DNA of 8,241 bases from JBBQHM01 sp038323965. GTDB lineage: Bacteria > Verrucomicrobiota > Verrucomicrobiia > Chthoniobacterales > UBA10450. Below are positions 1 to 6,862 of the stretch, one piece after another. Numbering within the stretch: position 1 is the first letter of the stretch; every line of letters begins with the position of its first letter. The notes beneath the pieces are model-generated. The model worked only from the letters and a program-made list of their open reading frames with translations. It searched no databases and was not told the DNA's origin. The stretch covers positions 1 through 8,241 of the forward strand of contig JBBQHM010000098.1 in assembly GCA_038323965.1 (NCBI GenBank), written 5' to 3'. A program made the position numbers and the translations under genes.

Positions 1-1629
1 AAATTTACCGGACTGAACCGTCCCGATACTCACGTTATCATTAGCCTGACTCCAACCCGTGCCGAGACCGTCTCCACCGACAACTTGATTATAGACAGTC
101 GAGTTGCCTACGCGAAATCGCGTTCCGGCATCCTGCAAACCAATGAGCACTTGTTCTGGATGAACGGTGGATGAACTCACTGAGTATACGAGTTGATCGA
201 CCAAACCTGTGTTCTTGGCATTGATCCACGTTACGCCTCCGTCGCCGGTAGTGAATATTCCGCCGTCGGTCCCGACGAAGACAACGCCACCCAGCTTTGA
301 GAAAGACGCCGTGTGCATATCGGCGTGAACATAAGGTAGAGTAAAATGCGACAGCCAATTCGTGAGTAGCGTCCAGGTTGCGCCGCCGTCCATGGTTTTG
401 GCGGCACTCAACTGGCCTCCGAGATAAACCGTGTTCCGGGTAGAGTCGGATGGATCGACCAGAATCATCTGATTGTAATAAGCCTGCCCGGACAAGAGAT
501 TCATGTCTGGCTGGTCGGCATTGGGATTAGATGGAAGTTTGCCGTCATTAACCCCTAGCGCAGTCCATGACTGCCCGCCGTCAGTGGATCGAAATAAATC
601 CAGCTGCGAGTAAGTGGAAGTAGAGGAGGTAAACTTTCCCGCCAAAGCATAGACTACGCTGTCACCATCGTCTCCTACCGCCAAAGTTGTGCGGATGGCG
701 GCAGAGGCGAAACCACTGCCCGTGACATTCCACGAAGCACCATTATCCGTGGACAAATATAGTGTTGTGATACCACTGTTGTTGGTAGTAGCAATCTGGC
801 TCGAAGCCAACCAGCCGGCACTAGTACGGACGACGCTCCAAACCCTGTTGGATCCGAATGAGAGCGACGCTACCTGAACAAAGGTAGTCGCTCCATCAGT
901 CGACCTGAACAAACCGTTGTCGGTGCCAACCAGGACAACATCCGTGGCCCCATTCGTATCTACCTTCACATCGAGGACCTGAGTAGCTCCAGCAAGAAAG
1001 ATCGGGCTGGACCAGTTATCCCCGCCGTCAGTCGATTTCAACATCAATCCTCCAACTTGGGCATCGAAGGGGTCCCCCATCCCGAGATAGAGCGTGCTGA
1101 CTGCTTTGCCGAATGCGAAATTACCGCCGGAGGTACTTCCAATAAAATCGGTCTTAGCTACCCATGTCGTATTCGCACTGAGAAAGTTCGTCGTCTTCCA
1201 CAGCCCACCTCCTGCACTCAGCAGGTAGACCGTATTGGGATCAGTAGGATGAGGTAGGATCGTACGAACGCGACCACTATCGACCACATTAAGAGTAACT
1301 CCGTTTGTCGCGAAGTTAGCCGACGTCGGGCCGATCGATTTCCAGTTGGGGACAGTTGCAAATGCTTGTGACCCGTTAATCGCCGAAAACCGCGCGGGAT
1401 GTCGTTGGCGCTGGAGCTCTGCTTGCTTTAGGACGTGGCGTGCCGCATCCGGTGATGGCTCCCCCCAGTTCTCGCGTAACCACTTTATACGTGCGAGCGG
1501 ATCATCTTCATCGACAGAGCTAGACTTGTGATTATTGCGGACCTTCTTCGATTGAGCGCTCACCAAGGCATTAAAAGAGGGACTCACCAGTAGTCCCACC
1601 ACCAGCACCGCAGTTAGAAATGGTTTCAA
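1..1629 (-). CDS. Secreted Asp-box (BNR) beta-propeller protein, N-terminal 543 residues (runs off the window)
   Basis: An uninterrupted reading frame continues off the left edge, so the C-terminus is not seen. The N-terminus (hydrophobic stretch at about residues 5-24, then VSA|QS) looks like a Sec signal peptide with cleavage near residue 25, so the product is probably exported. Asp-box motifs (S/T-x-D-G-G-x-x-W) lie at residues 199-206, 293-300, 348-355, 412-419 and 461-468, with a degenerate one at 243-250. The spacing of about 45-65 residues is what blades of a beta-propeller would give. The segment at about 118-147 (SGRVRTILPHPTDP, then GGGLWKTT) matches the opening blade of sortilin/VPS10-like and YCF48-like proteins. 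The start is TTG: an in-frame TAA lies five codons upstream (1642-1644), there is no ATG or GTG between, and AAGAGG sits 8 nt before the TTG. Members of this fold bind proteins or glycans or are sialidases; no catalytic assignment is possible here. Base composition looks more AT-rich than the neighbouring genes. Confidence 0.88.
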   Translation of the reverse strand, partial: MKPFLTAVLVVGLLVSPSFNALVSAQSKKVRNNHKSSSVDEDDPLARIKWLRENWGEPSPDAARHVLKQAELQRQRHPARFSAINGSQAFATVPNWKSIGPTSANFATNGVTLNVVDSGRVRTILPHPTDPNTVYLLSAGGGLWKTTNFLSANTTWVAKTDFIGSTSGGNFAFGKAVSTLYLGMGDPFDAQVGGLMLKSTDGGDNWSSPIFLAGATQVLDVKVDTNGATDVVLVGTDNGLFRSTDGATTFVQVASLSFGSNRVWSVVRTSAGWLASSQIATTNNSGITTLYLSTDNGASWNVTGSGFASAAIRTTLAVGDDGDSVVYALAGKFTSSTSTYSQLDLFRSTDGGQSWTALGVNDGKLPSNPNADQPDMNLLSGQAYYNQMILVDPSDSTRNTVYLGGQLSAAKTMDGGATWTLLTNWLSHFTLPYVHADMHTASFSKLGGVVFVGTDGGIFTTGDGGVTWINAKNTGLVDQLVYSVSSSTVHPEQVLIGLQDAGTRFRVGNSTVYNQVVGGDGLGTGWSQANDNVSIGTVQSGKF

Positions 1630-1637
1630 AACCTCAT

Positions 1638-1643
1638 CCTCTT
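1638..1643 (-). promoter_or_regulatory. Ribosome binding site supporting a TTG start
   Basis: On the minus strand AAGAGG lies 8 nt upstream of the TTG at 1629-1627. A second purine-rich stretch (ATGAGG, 1637-1632) overlaps it closer in. An ATG at 1637-1635 is in another frame and meets a stop after three codons. The Shine-Dalgarno match and the in-frame TAA at 1644-1642 together fix TTG as the start of the propeller gene. Confidence 0.65.
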
Positions 1644-1753
1644 AGGAATTCGGCGCGTTGTCGCGGTCGCGCCTTCGCACTCAATCCAATGCTACCGGCA
1701 GAGAAAAACCCTGTCGATCAAATTCGCCGTTACTGGCTTGCTGAGCCTGGGAA

Positions 1754-2536
1754 TTACATCTGGAAGCGTTCGCCGAGATAGAGCTGACGGCTGACCGGGT
1801 CGTTGATCAGGAAATCCTTGCTCCCCTCACGTTCGACGCGGCCTTCGAAAATGAGATAGGCGCGATCGACGATGGAAAGCGTTTCGCGCACGTTGTGGTC
1901 GGTGATTAAAATGGCGAGGCCGGACTTTCGCAGGTTCACCACAATCTGCTGCACATCGTAAACCGCGATCGGATCGACGCCGCTAAAAGGCTCATCGAGC
2001 ATGAGCAGTTGCGGATTCGTCACCAGCGAGCGCGCGATCGTGAGGCGCCGTTTTTCCCCGCCGCTCAAAGTTAGCGCCTGATTCTTGGCGATGCGTTCGA
2101 TGCCGAATTGATGAAGCAACTCATCGCAGCGCTGCCGTCGTTCATACTTCGAGAGCGAGAGCGTTTCCAGAATTGCCATGATGTTCTGCTCGACTGTGAG
2201 TTTACGAAAAATCGATTCTTCCTGCGGCAGATAACCCATCCCCAGACGCGCCCTTTTGTACATCGGATATTTCGTAACGTCGGTGCCACGGAAGTGGACG
2301 AGGCCGCTGTTCGGCCGCACCAGACCGACGATCATGTAAAAGCTCGTTGTCTTGCCCGCGCCATTCGGGCCCAGCAGGCCAACGATCTCGCCCGCGCGCA
2401 CATTAATGTTCACGCCGTTCACGACGGCCCGCCCGCCGTAGATTTTTACGAGCTCCTCCGTAACGAGAACCTGTTCGGCGCCTACCGCCGTCGGCGTTCG
2501 CGCAAATTCATCTACCGGCGGCGAATCCGTCGTCAC
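1754..2536 (-). CDS. lptB: LPS export ABC transporter ATP-binding protein LptB
   Basis: Cytoplasmic ATPase of the LptB2FG transporter, which extracts LPS from the inner membrane and pushes it into the LptC-LptA bridge. All ABC motifs are intact in the 260 residues: Walker A GPNGAGKT (56-63), Q-loop Q105, signature LSGGE (157-161), Walker B LLMLDE (177-182), D-loop SGVDP (185-189) and switch histidine H214. The segment PQEESIFRKLTV (104-115) and the C-terminal YLGERF are characteristic of LptB rather than of amino-acid-uptake ABC ATPases. The start is GTG and shares a GTGA overlap with the lptA stop, suggesting translational coupling. No other ATG or GTG in frame lies before the conserved domain, so a tail of about 22 residues (rich in Pro, Thr and acidic residues) precedes the usual LptB start. 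It is the last gene of the kdsA-lptC-lptA-lptB cluster; 124 nt separate it from the next gene. Confidence 0.96.
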   Translation of the reverse strand: MTTDSPPVDEFARTPTAVGAEQVLVTEELVKIYGGRAVVNGVNINVRAGEIVGLLGPNGAGKTTSFYMIVGLVRPNSGLVHFRGTDVTKYPMYKRARLGMGYLPQEESIFRKLTVEQNIMAILETLSLSKYERRQRCDELLHQFGIERIAKNQALTLSGGEKRRLTIARSLVTNPQLLMLDEPFSGVDPIAVYDVQQIVVNLRKSGLAILITDHNVRETLSIVDRAYLIFEGRVEREGSKDFLINDPVSRQLYLGERFQM

Positions 2537-3162
2537 TTCTTGATTGCCTCCGGCTTGTCGCCTTTTTCGCCTTTGCCCTCTTTCGCTTCCTGGTGAATCT
2601 CAGTGCGGCTCGGCCCTTTCGTCGTCAACTGGCCGCTCGCGTTCAAGATCATCACCGTATCCGGCGCGGTCGCGACGTGCATATTCATTCCTTGCTGGAC
2701 GCGCGGCGTTCCGGTCATCTCAACGTTTCCATCGGACGTGGTGTAGACCGCGTGATCGGACCGACCGATTGAGCGAGTCGGCGGACCGCCATTTGGATCA
2801 GGCCGATCGCGCACGACGCCCACATTTCCGTCGGCGATCGCTTTCTGCAGCCCCTGCGATTCGCCTTTGATGAGGAACACGGTCAGCTTGTCCGATTGCA
2901 GATTGAATCGCGGATCGACGATCTTCACATGGCCATTGAAGACACCCGTGCTTTTCGCCGAGTCGAAAAACGCTTCGTCCGAAAAAATCTCCGTCACAAT
3001 CGGGACGTTCGGGTCCGCGTTGGATCCTCCGAGGAATTTCTCCGCGGCCGACGAGTTGTCTTCTTTCTTCTCTGCCTTCTTCCGGGCCGGGGTGGGAGTC
3101 TGAGCATGCGCAAGGCTCACGCCGAGGGAGAACAACGCTGCAATCAAAATAGTACGGCTCAT
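2533..3162 (-). CDS. lptA: Periplasmic LPS transport protein LptA (OstA-like)
   Basis: A 209-residue protein with a clear signal peptide (hydrophobic residues 5-18, AHA|QT, cleavage after about residue 20), so periplasmic. A Lys/Glu-rich linker (about 27-45) leads into an OstA/LptA-type beta-jellyroll domain at about 54-185, with the typical 'GVFNGHVKIVDPRFNLQSDK' pattern (73-92: a phrase on added or removed bridges, then loss to beta strands) and a later 'GNVEMTGTPRV' strand. The final 25 or so residues are highly charged (Lys, Glu, Gly) and probably disordered. LptA polymerises between LptC and LptD to carry LPS across the periplasm. The ATG overlaps the lptC stop (ATGA) and the TGA overlaps the lptB start (GTGA), so the three lpt genes are likely translationally coupled. 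Assignment rests on the domain pattern plus position immediately before lptB. Confidence 0.87.
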   Translation of the reverse strand: MSRTILIAALFSLGVSLAHAQTPTPARKKAEKKEDNSSAAEKFLGGSNADPNVPIVTEIFSDEAFFDSAKSTGVFNGHVKIVDPRFNLQSDKLTVFLIKGESQGLQKAIADGNVGVVRDRPDPNGGPPTRSIGRSDHAVYTTSDGNVEMTGTPRVQQGMNMHVATAPDTVMILNASGQLTTKGPSRTEIHQEAKEGKGEKGDKPEAIKK

Positions 3163-3701
3163 TTGGCTGGCTTGGCGGCGAGACTCGGGTTGCCCGTTAT
3201 CACCATTTTCACATTCCCGCGCAGCGTCCCCTGCCGCGCGTCGGTGTTAAACTCCATGGTATCGCCATCGATCTGAAAATCAGCGCGCTTGATCGTGCCG
3301 CGGGTATCTGAAGTGAGGATGTGAGTCCGCAGATCAAAGATGGAGTTCGCAGTGGTGACATCGAGATCCGGTTTCGCCTGCTCGTCGAACGTTGCAATAT
3401 GCAGGTCCTGAAACGCCATATGAATCTGATCGACGCGACGCGCAGTTCCCGCGGTGAACTTGCCTCGCAATTGCCCATTCGCGTCGAAATCCGGCAGCGT
3501 TAACCCCTTCGCCTCGTGACCAATGGGTAGTGGGATATCGGCCATCCCCTTGAGCAATTGTTCAGGTGTGGCTGACGCAGCCGCGTTCTGTTTTTTTTGC
3601 TTTTTGTGTTTTCCTCCGCCAGCCAGCAACGAGCCAGCCAGCATCGAACACAGAGCGAAAATCCAGAGAGTGCGTCCCGCGCCGTTACGAAACGGCAACA
3701 T
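3159..3701 (-). CDS. lptC: LptC-like LPS export protein, membrane-anchored
   Basis: A 180-residue protein with an N-terminal hydrophobic segment (about residues 11-28) followed at once by a lysine-rich run (K31-K37), as expected of a bitopic anchor or an uncleaved signal. There is no lipobox cysteine. The remainder, about 60-172, is a beta-rich LptC/OstA-type region with repeating strands such as 'GTARRVDQIHMAFQDLHI' and 'GDTMEFNTDARQGTLRGNV'. LptC sits on LptB2FG and hands LPS to LptA. Length is close to that of LptC proteins, which diverge strongly in sequence, so position before lptA-lptB carries much of the call; a second LptA-like protein is the alternative. The ATG lies inside the end of kdsA (17-nt overlap), and the stop overlaps the lptA start (ATGA). 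The signal segment holds an 11-bp direct repeat at 3618-3628 and 3633-3643, encoding the repeated LAG. Confidence 0.78.
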   Translation of the reverse strand: MLPFRNGAGRTLWIFALCSMLAGSLLAGGGKHKKQKKQNAAASATPEQLLKGMADIPLPIGHEAKGLTLPDFDANGQLRGKFTAGTARRVDQIHMAFQDLHIATFDEQAKPDLDVTTANSIFDLRTHILTSDTRGTIKRADFQIDGDTMEFNTDARQGTLRGNVKMVITGNPSLAAKPAK

Positions 3702-4503
3702 GGATAGCCTTTAACATGCGCAGCACCTTCGGTAAATTTTTAAGCGGTAATTGATTCGGCCCGTCAGAGAGCGCGTGCGCGGGATCGTCATGCACTTCCA
3801 TGAAGATGCCGTCGCAACCGGTGGCGACGGCTGCGCGCGCCAGCACCGGTGCAAGTTCGCCGTCGCCACCAGTCGAGTCGCCCGCGCCGCCGGGGCGTTG
3901 GACCGAATGCGTTGCATCGAAAATCACGCGGTATCCGGCTTTCCGCATCCAGTAAAGCGAACGCATATCAGCAACGAGATTGTTATAACCAAAGGTCGTC
4001 CCGCGTTCGGTGAACATGAAATTCGAATTGCCGAACGTCGCGAGTTTTTCAGCGATATTGCGAACATCCCACGGCGCGAGGAATTGCCCTTTCTTCACGT
4101 TAATCGCCCGTCCGGTTTCCGCGGCTGCCCGCAACAGGTCAGTCTGGCGGCAGAGGAACGATGGGATCTGCAGGATGTCGATGAACTCCGCCGCGATCTC
4201 TGCCTCTTCAGGCGAATGGACGTCTGTCGTGACCGGCACTTTGAGTTCACTTCCGATCGCATGGAGAATTTCGCAACCTTCGCGGACGCCGAGCCCGCGG
4301 AAGGATTTCACCGAGGTTCGGTTCGCCTTGTCGTAAGACGTTTTGAAGATGAACTGCACCTTTTCGCGCTCGCAGATGTCGGCGATCTTGCGCGCCATTC
4401 GCCAGACGAATTTCTCTGATTCGATGACGCACGGGCCAAGAATGAACGCCGGCTCTTTCCCGCCGAGCGTGACGTTTCCGATTTTGATTTTCTGACGCTT
4501 CAC
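3685..4503 (-). CDS. kdsA: 3-deoxy-8-phosphooctulonate synthase (Kdo-8-phosphate synthase)
   Basis: Condenses phosphoenolpyruvate with arabinose 5-phosphate to give Kdo-8-phosphate, the precursor of the Kdo sugars of the LPS inner core; cytoplasmic TIM barrel. The 272 residues cover the whole family length. Visible landmarks are GPCVIES (23-29), FKTSYDKANRTS (53-64), the barrel strands ending in TTDVH (92-96) and QIPSFLCRQTDLL (112-124), KKGQF (137-141), FDATHSVQ (195-202), MEVH (235-238) and SDGPNQL (246-252). C25, H199, E236 and D247 reproduce the metal ligands of the metal-dependent class (spacing 174, 37 and 11, the same as in the Aquifex enzyme). The start is GTG: an in-frame TGA lies five codons upstream and no ATG occurs in the conserved N-terminus. 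No good Shine-Dalgarno sequence precedes it. First gene of the lpt cluster. Confidence 0.96.
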   Translation of the reverse strand: MKRQKIKIGNVTLGGKEPAFILGPCVIESEKFVWRMARKIADICEREKVQFIFKTSYDKANRTSVKSFRGLGVREGCEILHAIGSELKVPVTTDVHSPEEAEIAAEFIDILQIPSFLCRQTDLLRAAAETGRAINVKKGQFLAPWDVRNIAEKLATFGNSNFMFTERGTTFGYNNLVADMRSLYWMRKAGYRVIFDATHSVQRPGGAGDSTGGDGELAPVLARAAVATGCDGIFMEVHDDPAHALSDGPNQLPLKNLPKVLRMLKAIHVAVS

Positions 4504-4530
4504 GTGCGCGAACGATCAATCAGAAAGAGG

Positions 4531-4603
4531 TCTCGCACAACGGTCACAAAGGACACGAAGTTTTCTTTTTTCCTCCTCGTGCCTTTGTGGACCTTGTGTG
4601 AGG
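4531..4603. repeat. Palindromic repeat A (imperfect inverted repeat between divergent genes)
   Basis: The left arm 4531-4560 and right arm 4575-4603 are imperfect reverse complements: CACAACGGTCACAAAGGACACGA against CACAAGGTCCACAAAGGCACGA, with a few single-base gaps. The loop is a pyrimidine-rich 14 nt (4561-4574). A long RNA or DNA hairpin is therefore possible on either strand. The left arm shares 16 of 17 bases (4536-4552) with repeat B (6083-6099). Its position between two divergent genes makes a simple terminator role unlikely; it could lie in a leader or be a non-autonomous mobile palindrome. Confidence 0.8.
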
Positions 4604-4651
4604 TCTTCCATTTTCCCGGAATGGCTCGGGCTTTTCTCTTTCTGCGTTTGC

Positions 4652-6130
4652 ATGCAGAAATTGCGCCAAACCCTGAAGCTCGGCGACTCCGTCCATCCCG
4701 GCTACGCCGCCGCGATCGCCATGGTAGTCTGCGTCGTCTTCATCGGCACTGCCGCTCTTGGCACTCATCTCTATATTATCAGGTGCCGACAAGATGCCGT
4801 TGCCGCGTGGGCTGGGATTAGCCGGCCGATGCAGCAATTCGCCACTCGCCTCAGACACATTCAAGAAAACGAATCGCTTCGCGTGTTGACGCACGATTTG
4901 AAGCCATTCGGCATTGAGAGCTTTTACAAGGCGCCACCCGGCGAAGAAGAAAAAGCCAAAGGGAACATCCCCGCGGCGATCAGCGACTTCGTGGAGAAAG
5001 CGACCGCTGCGGCCGCTGATCGCAGCGAGCTGGAAACCGAGGCGCGATCGTACGTAGCGCAACATCGTCACGATCTTGATCGACTCTACGATGGTGTTTT
5101 GAACCGCGAAGCGCCGGTGTGGACGTTCGTGCCGGACGATGGGATGAAGCTCCGACCACCAAGCTTCCTCGTCGCACGCAATATCTCTCGCGTAATTTGC
5201 GCCGACGCATTGTTGCAAATCGACCGAGGCGACGCGCAGGGCGCTGCGAGAGCGGTCGAAGCTGGATTGAAAGCGACGGCCAATTTTGAGGAGCAGCCCA
5301 TAATTTTTTCCCAGATGATTCGCGTGGCGATCGAAGCACTCTACGCTCCAGTCATCGCACGATTGCCCGACGATTCAGAGGCTTTGGGAAACCTTGCGAT
5401 CGAAGTGAAACGGAAGCGCGAGAAATGGCGCGACGCGCTGCAGTTGGAAACTTTGTCGGTGCAACAGCTCATTGCCGGAATGGGCTCTTCGCCTGAAGAT
5501 CTGGAGAAGAAAATTCGAAACGCCCCCACCCGCGCGCGCGTTGAGCTCACGCTTCTCCATGCCCTTCTCGAAATCGATTGCGATCGTTTCACCAGAAGGA
5601 TGGCCGAACAGGTTCGAATTAGTCGGGACGCTGGGATTTCTGATCCTGATCTAGGCATTCGCGAAATGAACGATAAAGCGGTGGCCTATGCGCCTCGCTT
5701 TTCCGCGATACCCCGACTGACCGCCATCTCCACGGCGTTCCGTCTGGAGACGACGCGAGCCTGGATTCGTCTCAACGCGATGCTGTTGCTCCGTGAACAA
5801 GCTGAAATAATTCGCTCGTCGCGAAGAGAGGCGCGAAACAATGCATCGGCTAGGCGAAGCGAATACCCGTCCGTCGTCATTCCCAGGGCGAAATGGCGGA
5901 CCACCCAGGGCGACGGCAGCGAGTCTGTTTCGTTGAAACTTACTCCCGCGCCCGCTTGGACTGCTGTCGGCGACGTCATTCCGTCGAACTTCTTTCTGCG
6001 TCCGTTGGATGGCAGCAAAGCGTGGACGTTCGATCACCCAAATGCGGGCGACCGCCTCCTCCGGTATCCAGAAGCGGCCTCACACAACGGTCACCAAGGT
6101 TTGCCAAGGTTTCTTCTTCCCACTCCCTAA
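4652..6130 (+). CDS. Unrecognised protein with one N-terminal membrane segment and a helical body
   Basis: About 492 residues from the ATG chosen here. I do not recognise a named domain. A hydrophobic segment at about residues 18-43 (rich in Ala, Val, Ile) suggests a single membrane anchor or uncleaved signal; most of the rest is alpha-helical, rich in Arg, Glu and Ala. The stretch at about 180-240 (helices with 'IDRGDAQGAARAVEAGLKA' and 'SQMIRVAIEALYAP') has the look of a helical family common in Planctomycetes and Verrucomicrobia hypothetical proteins; this is only a resemblance. A basic patch (RSSRREARNNASARR) lies near residues 388-402. A GTG at 4598 in the same frame would add 18 residues, but that codon lies in the arm of repeat A and neither start has a clear ribosome site. 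The last 18 or so codons and the stop lie in repeat B, so the original C-terminus may have been replaced. Coding is supported by length and by a sensible protein with no disruption. Confidence 0.75.
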   Translation: MQKLRQTLKLGDSVHPGYAAAIAMVVCVVFIGTAALGTHLYIIRCRQDAVAAWAGISRPMQQFATRLRHIQENESLRVLTHDLKPFGIESFYKAPPGEEEKAKGNIPAAISDFVEKATAAAADRSELETEARSYVAQHRHDLDRLYDGVLNREAPVWTFVPDDGMKLRPPSFLVARNISRVICADALLQIDRGDAQGAARAVEAGLKATANFEEQPIIFSQMIRVAIEALYAPVIARLPDDSEALGNLAIEVKRKREKWRDALQLETLSVQQLIAGMGSSPEDLEKKIRNAPTRARVELTLLHALLEIDCDRFTRRMAEQVRISRDAGISDPDLGIREMNDKAVAYAPRFSAIPRLTAISTAFRLETTRAWIRLNAMLLLREQAEIIRSSRREARNNASARRSEYPSVVIPRAKWRTTQGDGSESVSLKLTPAPAWTAVGDVIPSNFFLRPLDGSKAWTFDHPNAGDRLLRYPEAASHNGHQGLPRFLLPTP

Positions 6131-6162
6131 CTTTGTGTTCCTTAGAGGACTTCGTGAGAGGC
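6077..6162. repeat. Palindromic repeat B over convergent gene ends, possible bidirectional terminator
   Basis: The outer arms GCCTCACAC (6077-6085) and GTGAGAGGC (6154-6162) pair at 8 of 9 positions. The inner pairing is weaker (about 8 of 14 bases). The left arm matches repeat A: CCTCACACAA (6079-6088) equals the reverse complement of A's right arm, and 6083-6099 matches 4536-4552 at 16 of 17 positions. A 10-bp unit, CCAAGGTTTG, is nearly tandemly repeated at 6094-6112. The element contains the TAA of the plus-strand gene (6128-6130) and the TAA of the minus-strand gene (6144-6142), with 11 nt between them. A hairpin here could end transcription from both sides, but it lacks a clean uridine tract. 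Confidence 0.7.
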
Positions 6163-6855
6163 ATTCCTGAATAGATCCGCCAAAGCAAACGGCGCATATA
6201 ACACACAGAAAAAGACGAGAGCCACCGCGTGCATTTGCATCAGGTAGAGCGGGCGGGAATCTGACAGTAATGTCAGCAGCGTCTTCGCCTCGGGTTTATG
6301 CAGAAGAAACCCGTAGTTCACTCCGGTCATCAAATCGACGGCCAGCGCGATCACGAAATAAACTTCCGACCACGCAAACGCGCGTACAAGCGACATCGGA
6401 CGCGGACGGTAGCGTCGCGTTAACATCAGGAACGCGATTCCCACGATCACGCCGCAGTGCGCGACGAAAAAGCTGATGAACCGAAAATCGGGAAATCCGT
6501 AGGTCAGATTGGGCGTGAGGACGGCTTGCAACGTTCCGCCGATTCCCCAGAAGTAGGCGACCTCGAACCAGCGCAGGTTCCCGCTCCACATCGCGACAAT
6601 AATCACGACCATCGCCCAGTCGCACATCTGCAGCGGGAGCATCTCGCTCCAGCGCAGGTCCGATGCTCCGCGGACGTAAACGAGATATCCGACGTAATCG
6701 ATGACGAGCAGGAGCGTCAACGCCGCGATAATTGCGCGCTCGAGTAATCGAGAATGCGTTTTGCGGACGGCAAAGGCGAGCAGCAGCGGCAACGCCACCG
6801 TCAAAAGAATTACAACGATGTGCGCCAACCCGTACGGGTGAAAAGTGTTTTCCAT
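6142..6855 (-). CDS. TIGR02206/YwaF-type integral membrane protein
   Basis: A 237-residue polytopic membrane protein with about six or seven hydrophobic segments (near residues 12-30, 40-60, 80-92, 98-115, 126-145, 160-178 and 203-222). Conserved features of the TIGR02206/YwaF family (TMEM164-like) are visible: a short N-terminal HPYGLAH (6-12), LPLQMCDW (73-80), GGTLQAVLTPNL (106-117) followed by FPDFRFISFFVAH (121-133), VNYGFLLHKP (179-188) and a late PLYLMQMH (202-209). The bacterial family has no settled function; TMEM164 in animals has been described as a lipid acyltransferase, but I cannot transfer that here. The start at ATG 6855 is preferred over the TTG immediately before it; AGGTG overlaps the stop of the upstream gene 4 nt before the ATG. 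It follows the stress-protein gene with a 7-nt gap, so it is probably co-transcribed. The last ten codons lie in repeat B. Confidence 0.85.
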   Translation of the reverse strand: MENTFHPYGLAHIVVILLTVALPLLLAFAVRKTHSRLLERAIIAALTLLLVIDYVGYLVYVRGASDLRWSEMLPLQMCDWAMVVIIVAMWSGNLRWFEVAYFWGIGGTLQAVLTPNLTYGFPDFRFISFFVAHCGVIVGIAFLMLTRRYRPRPMSLVRAFAWSEVYFVIALAVDLMTGVNYGFLLHKPEAKTLLTLLSDSRPLYLMQMHAVALVFFCVLYAPFALADLFRNASHEVL

Positions 6856-6862
6856 CAAACAC

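Noticed and set aside
1630..1753. Possible terminator after lptB
   Set aside because: GGCT and AGCC could form a 4-bp stem shortly after the stop, but there is no U tract next to it, so it is too weak to call.
3618..3643. Direct repeat GCCAGCCAGCA x2 as a possible mobile or attachment site
   Set aside because: The 15-bp period is five codons in frame within the hydrophobic anchor of lptC; a simple in-frame duplication of LAG-coding sequence explains it.
3751..4419. A 222-codon plus-strand frame opposite kdsA
   Set aside because: kdsA on the other strand is unmistakable with all its motifs; this frame is its antisense shadow.
4544..5218. A 224-codon minus-strand frame opposite the orphan gene
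   Set aside because: It is antisense to a longer, more protein-like frame, crosses repeat A, and gives an Arg/His-rich product without domain character; a shadow of high GC.
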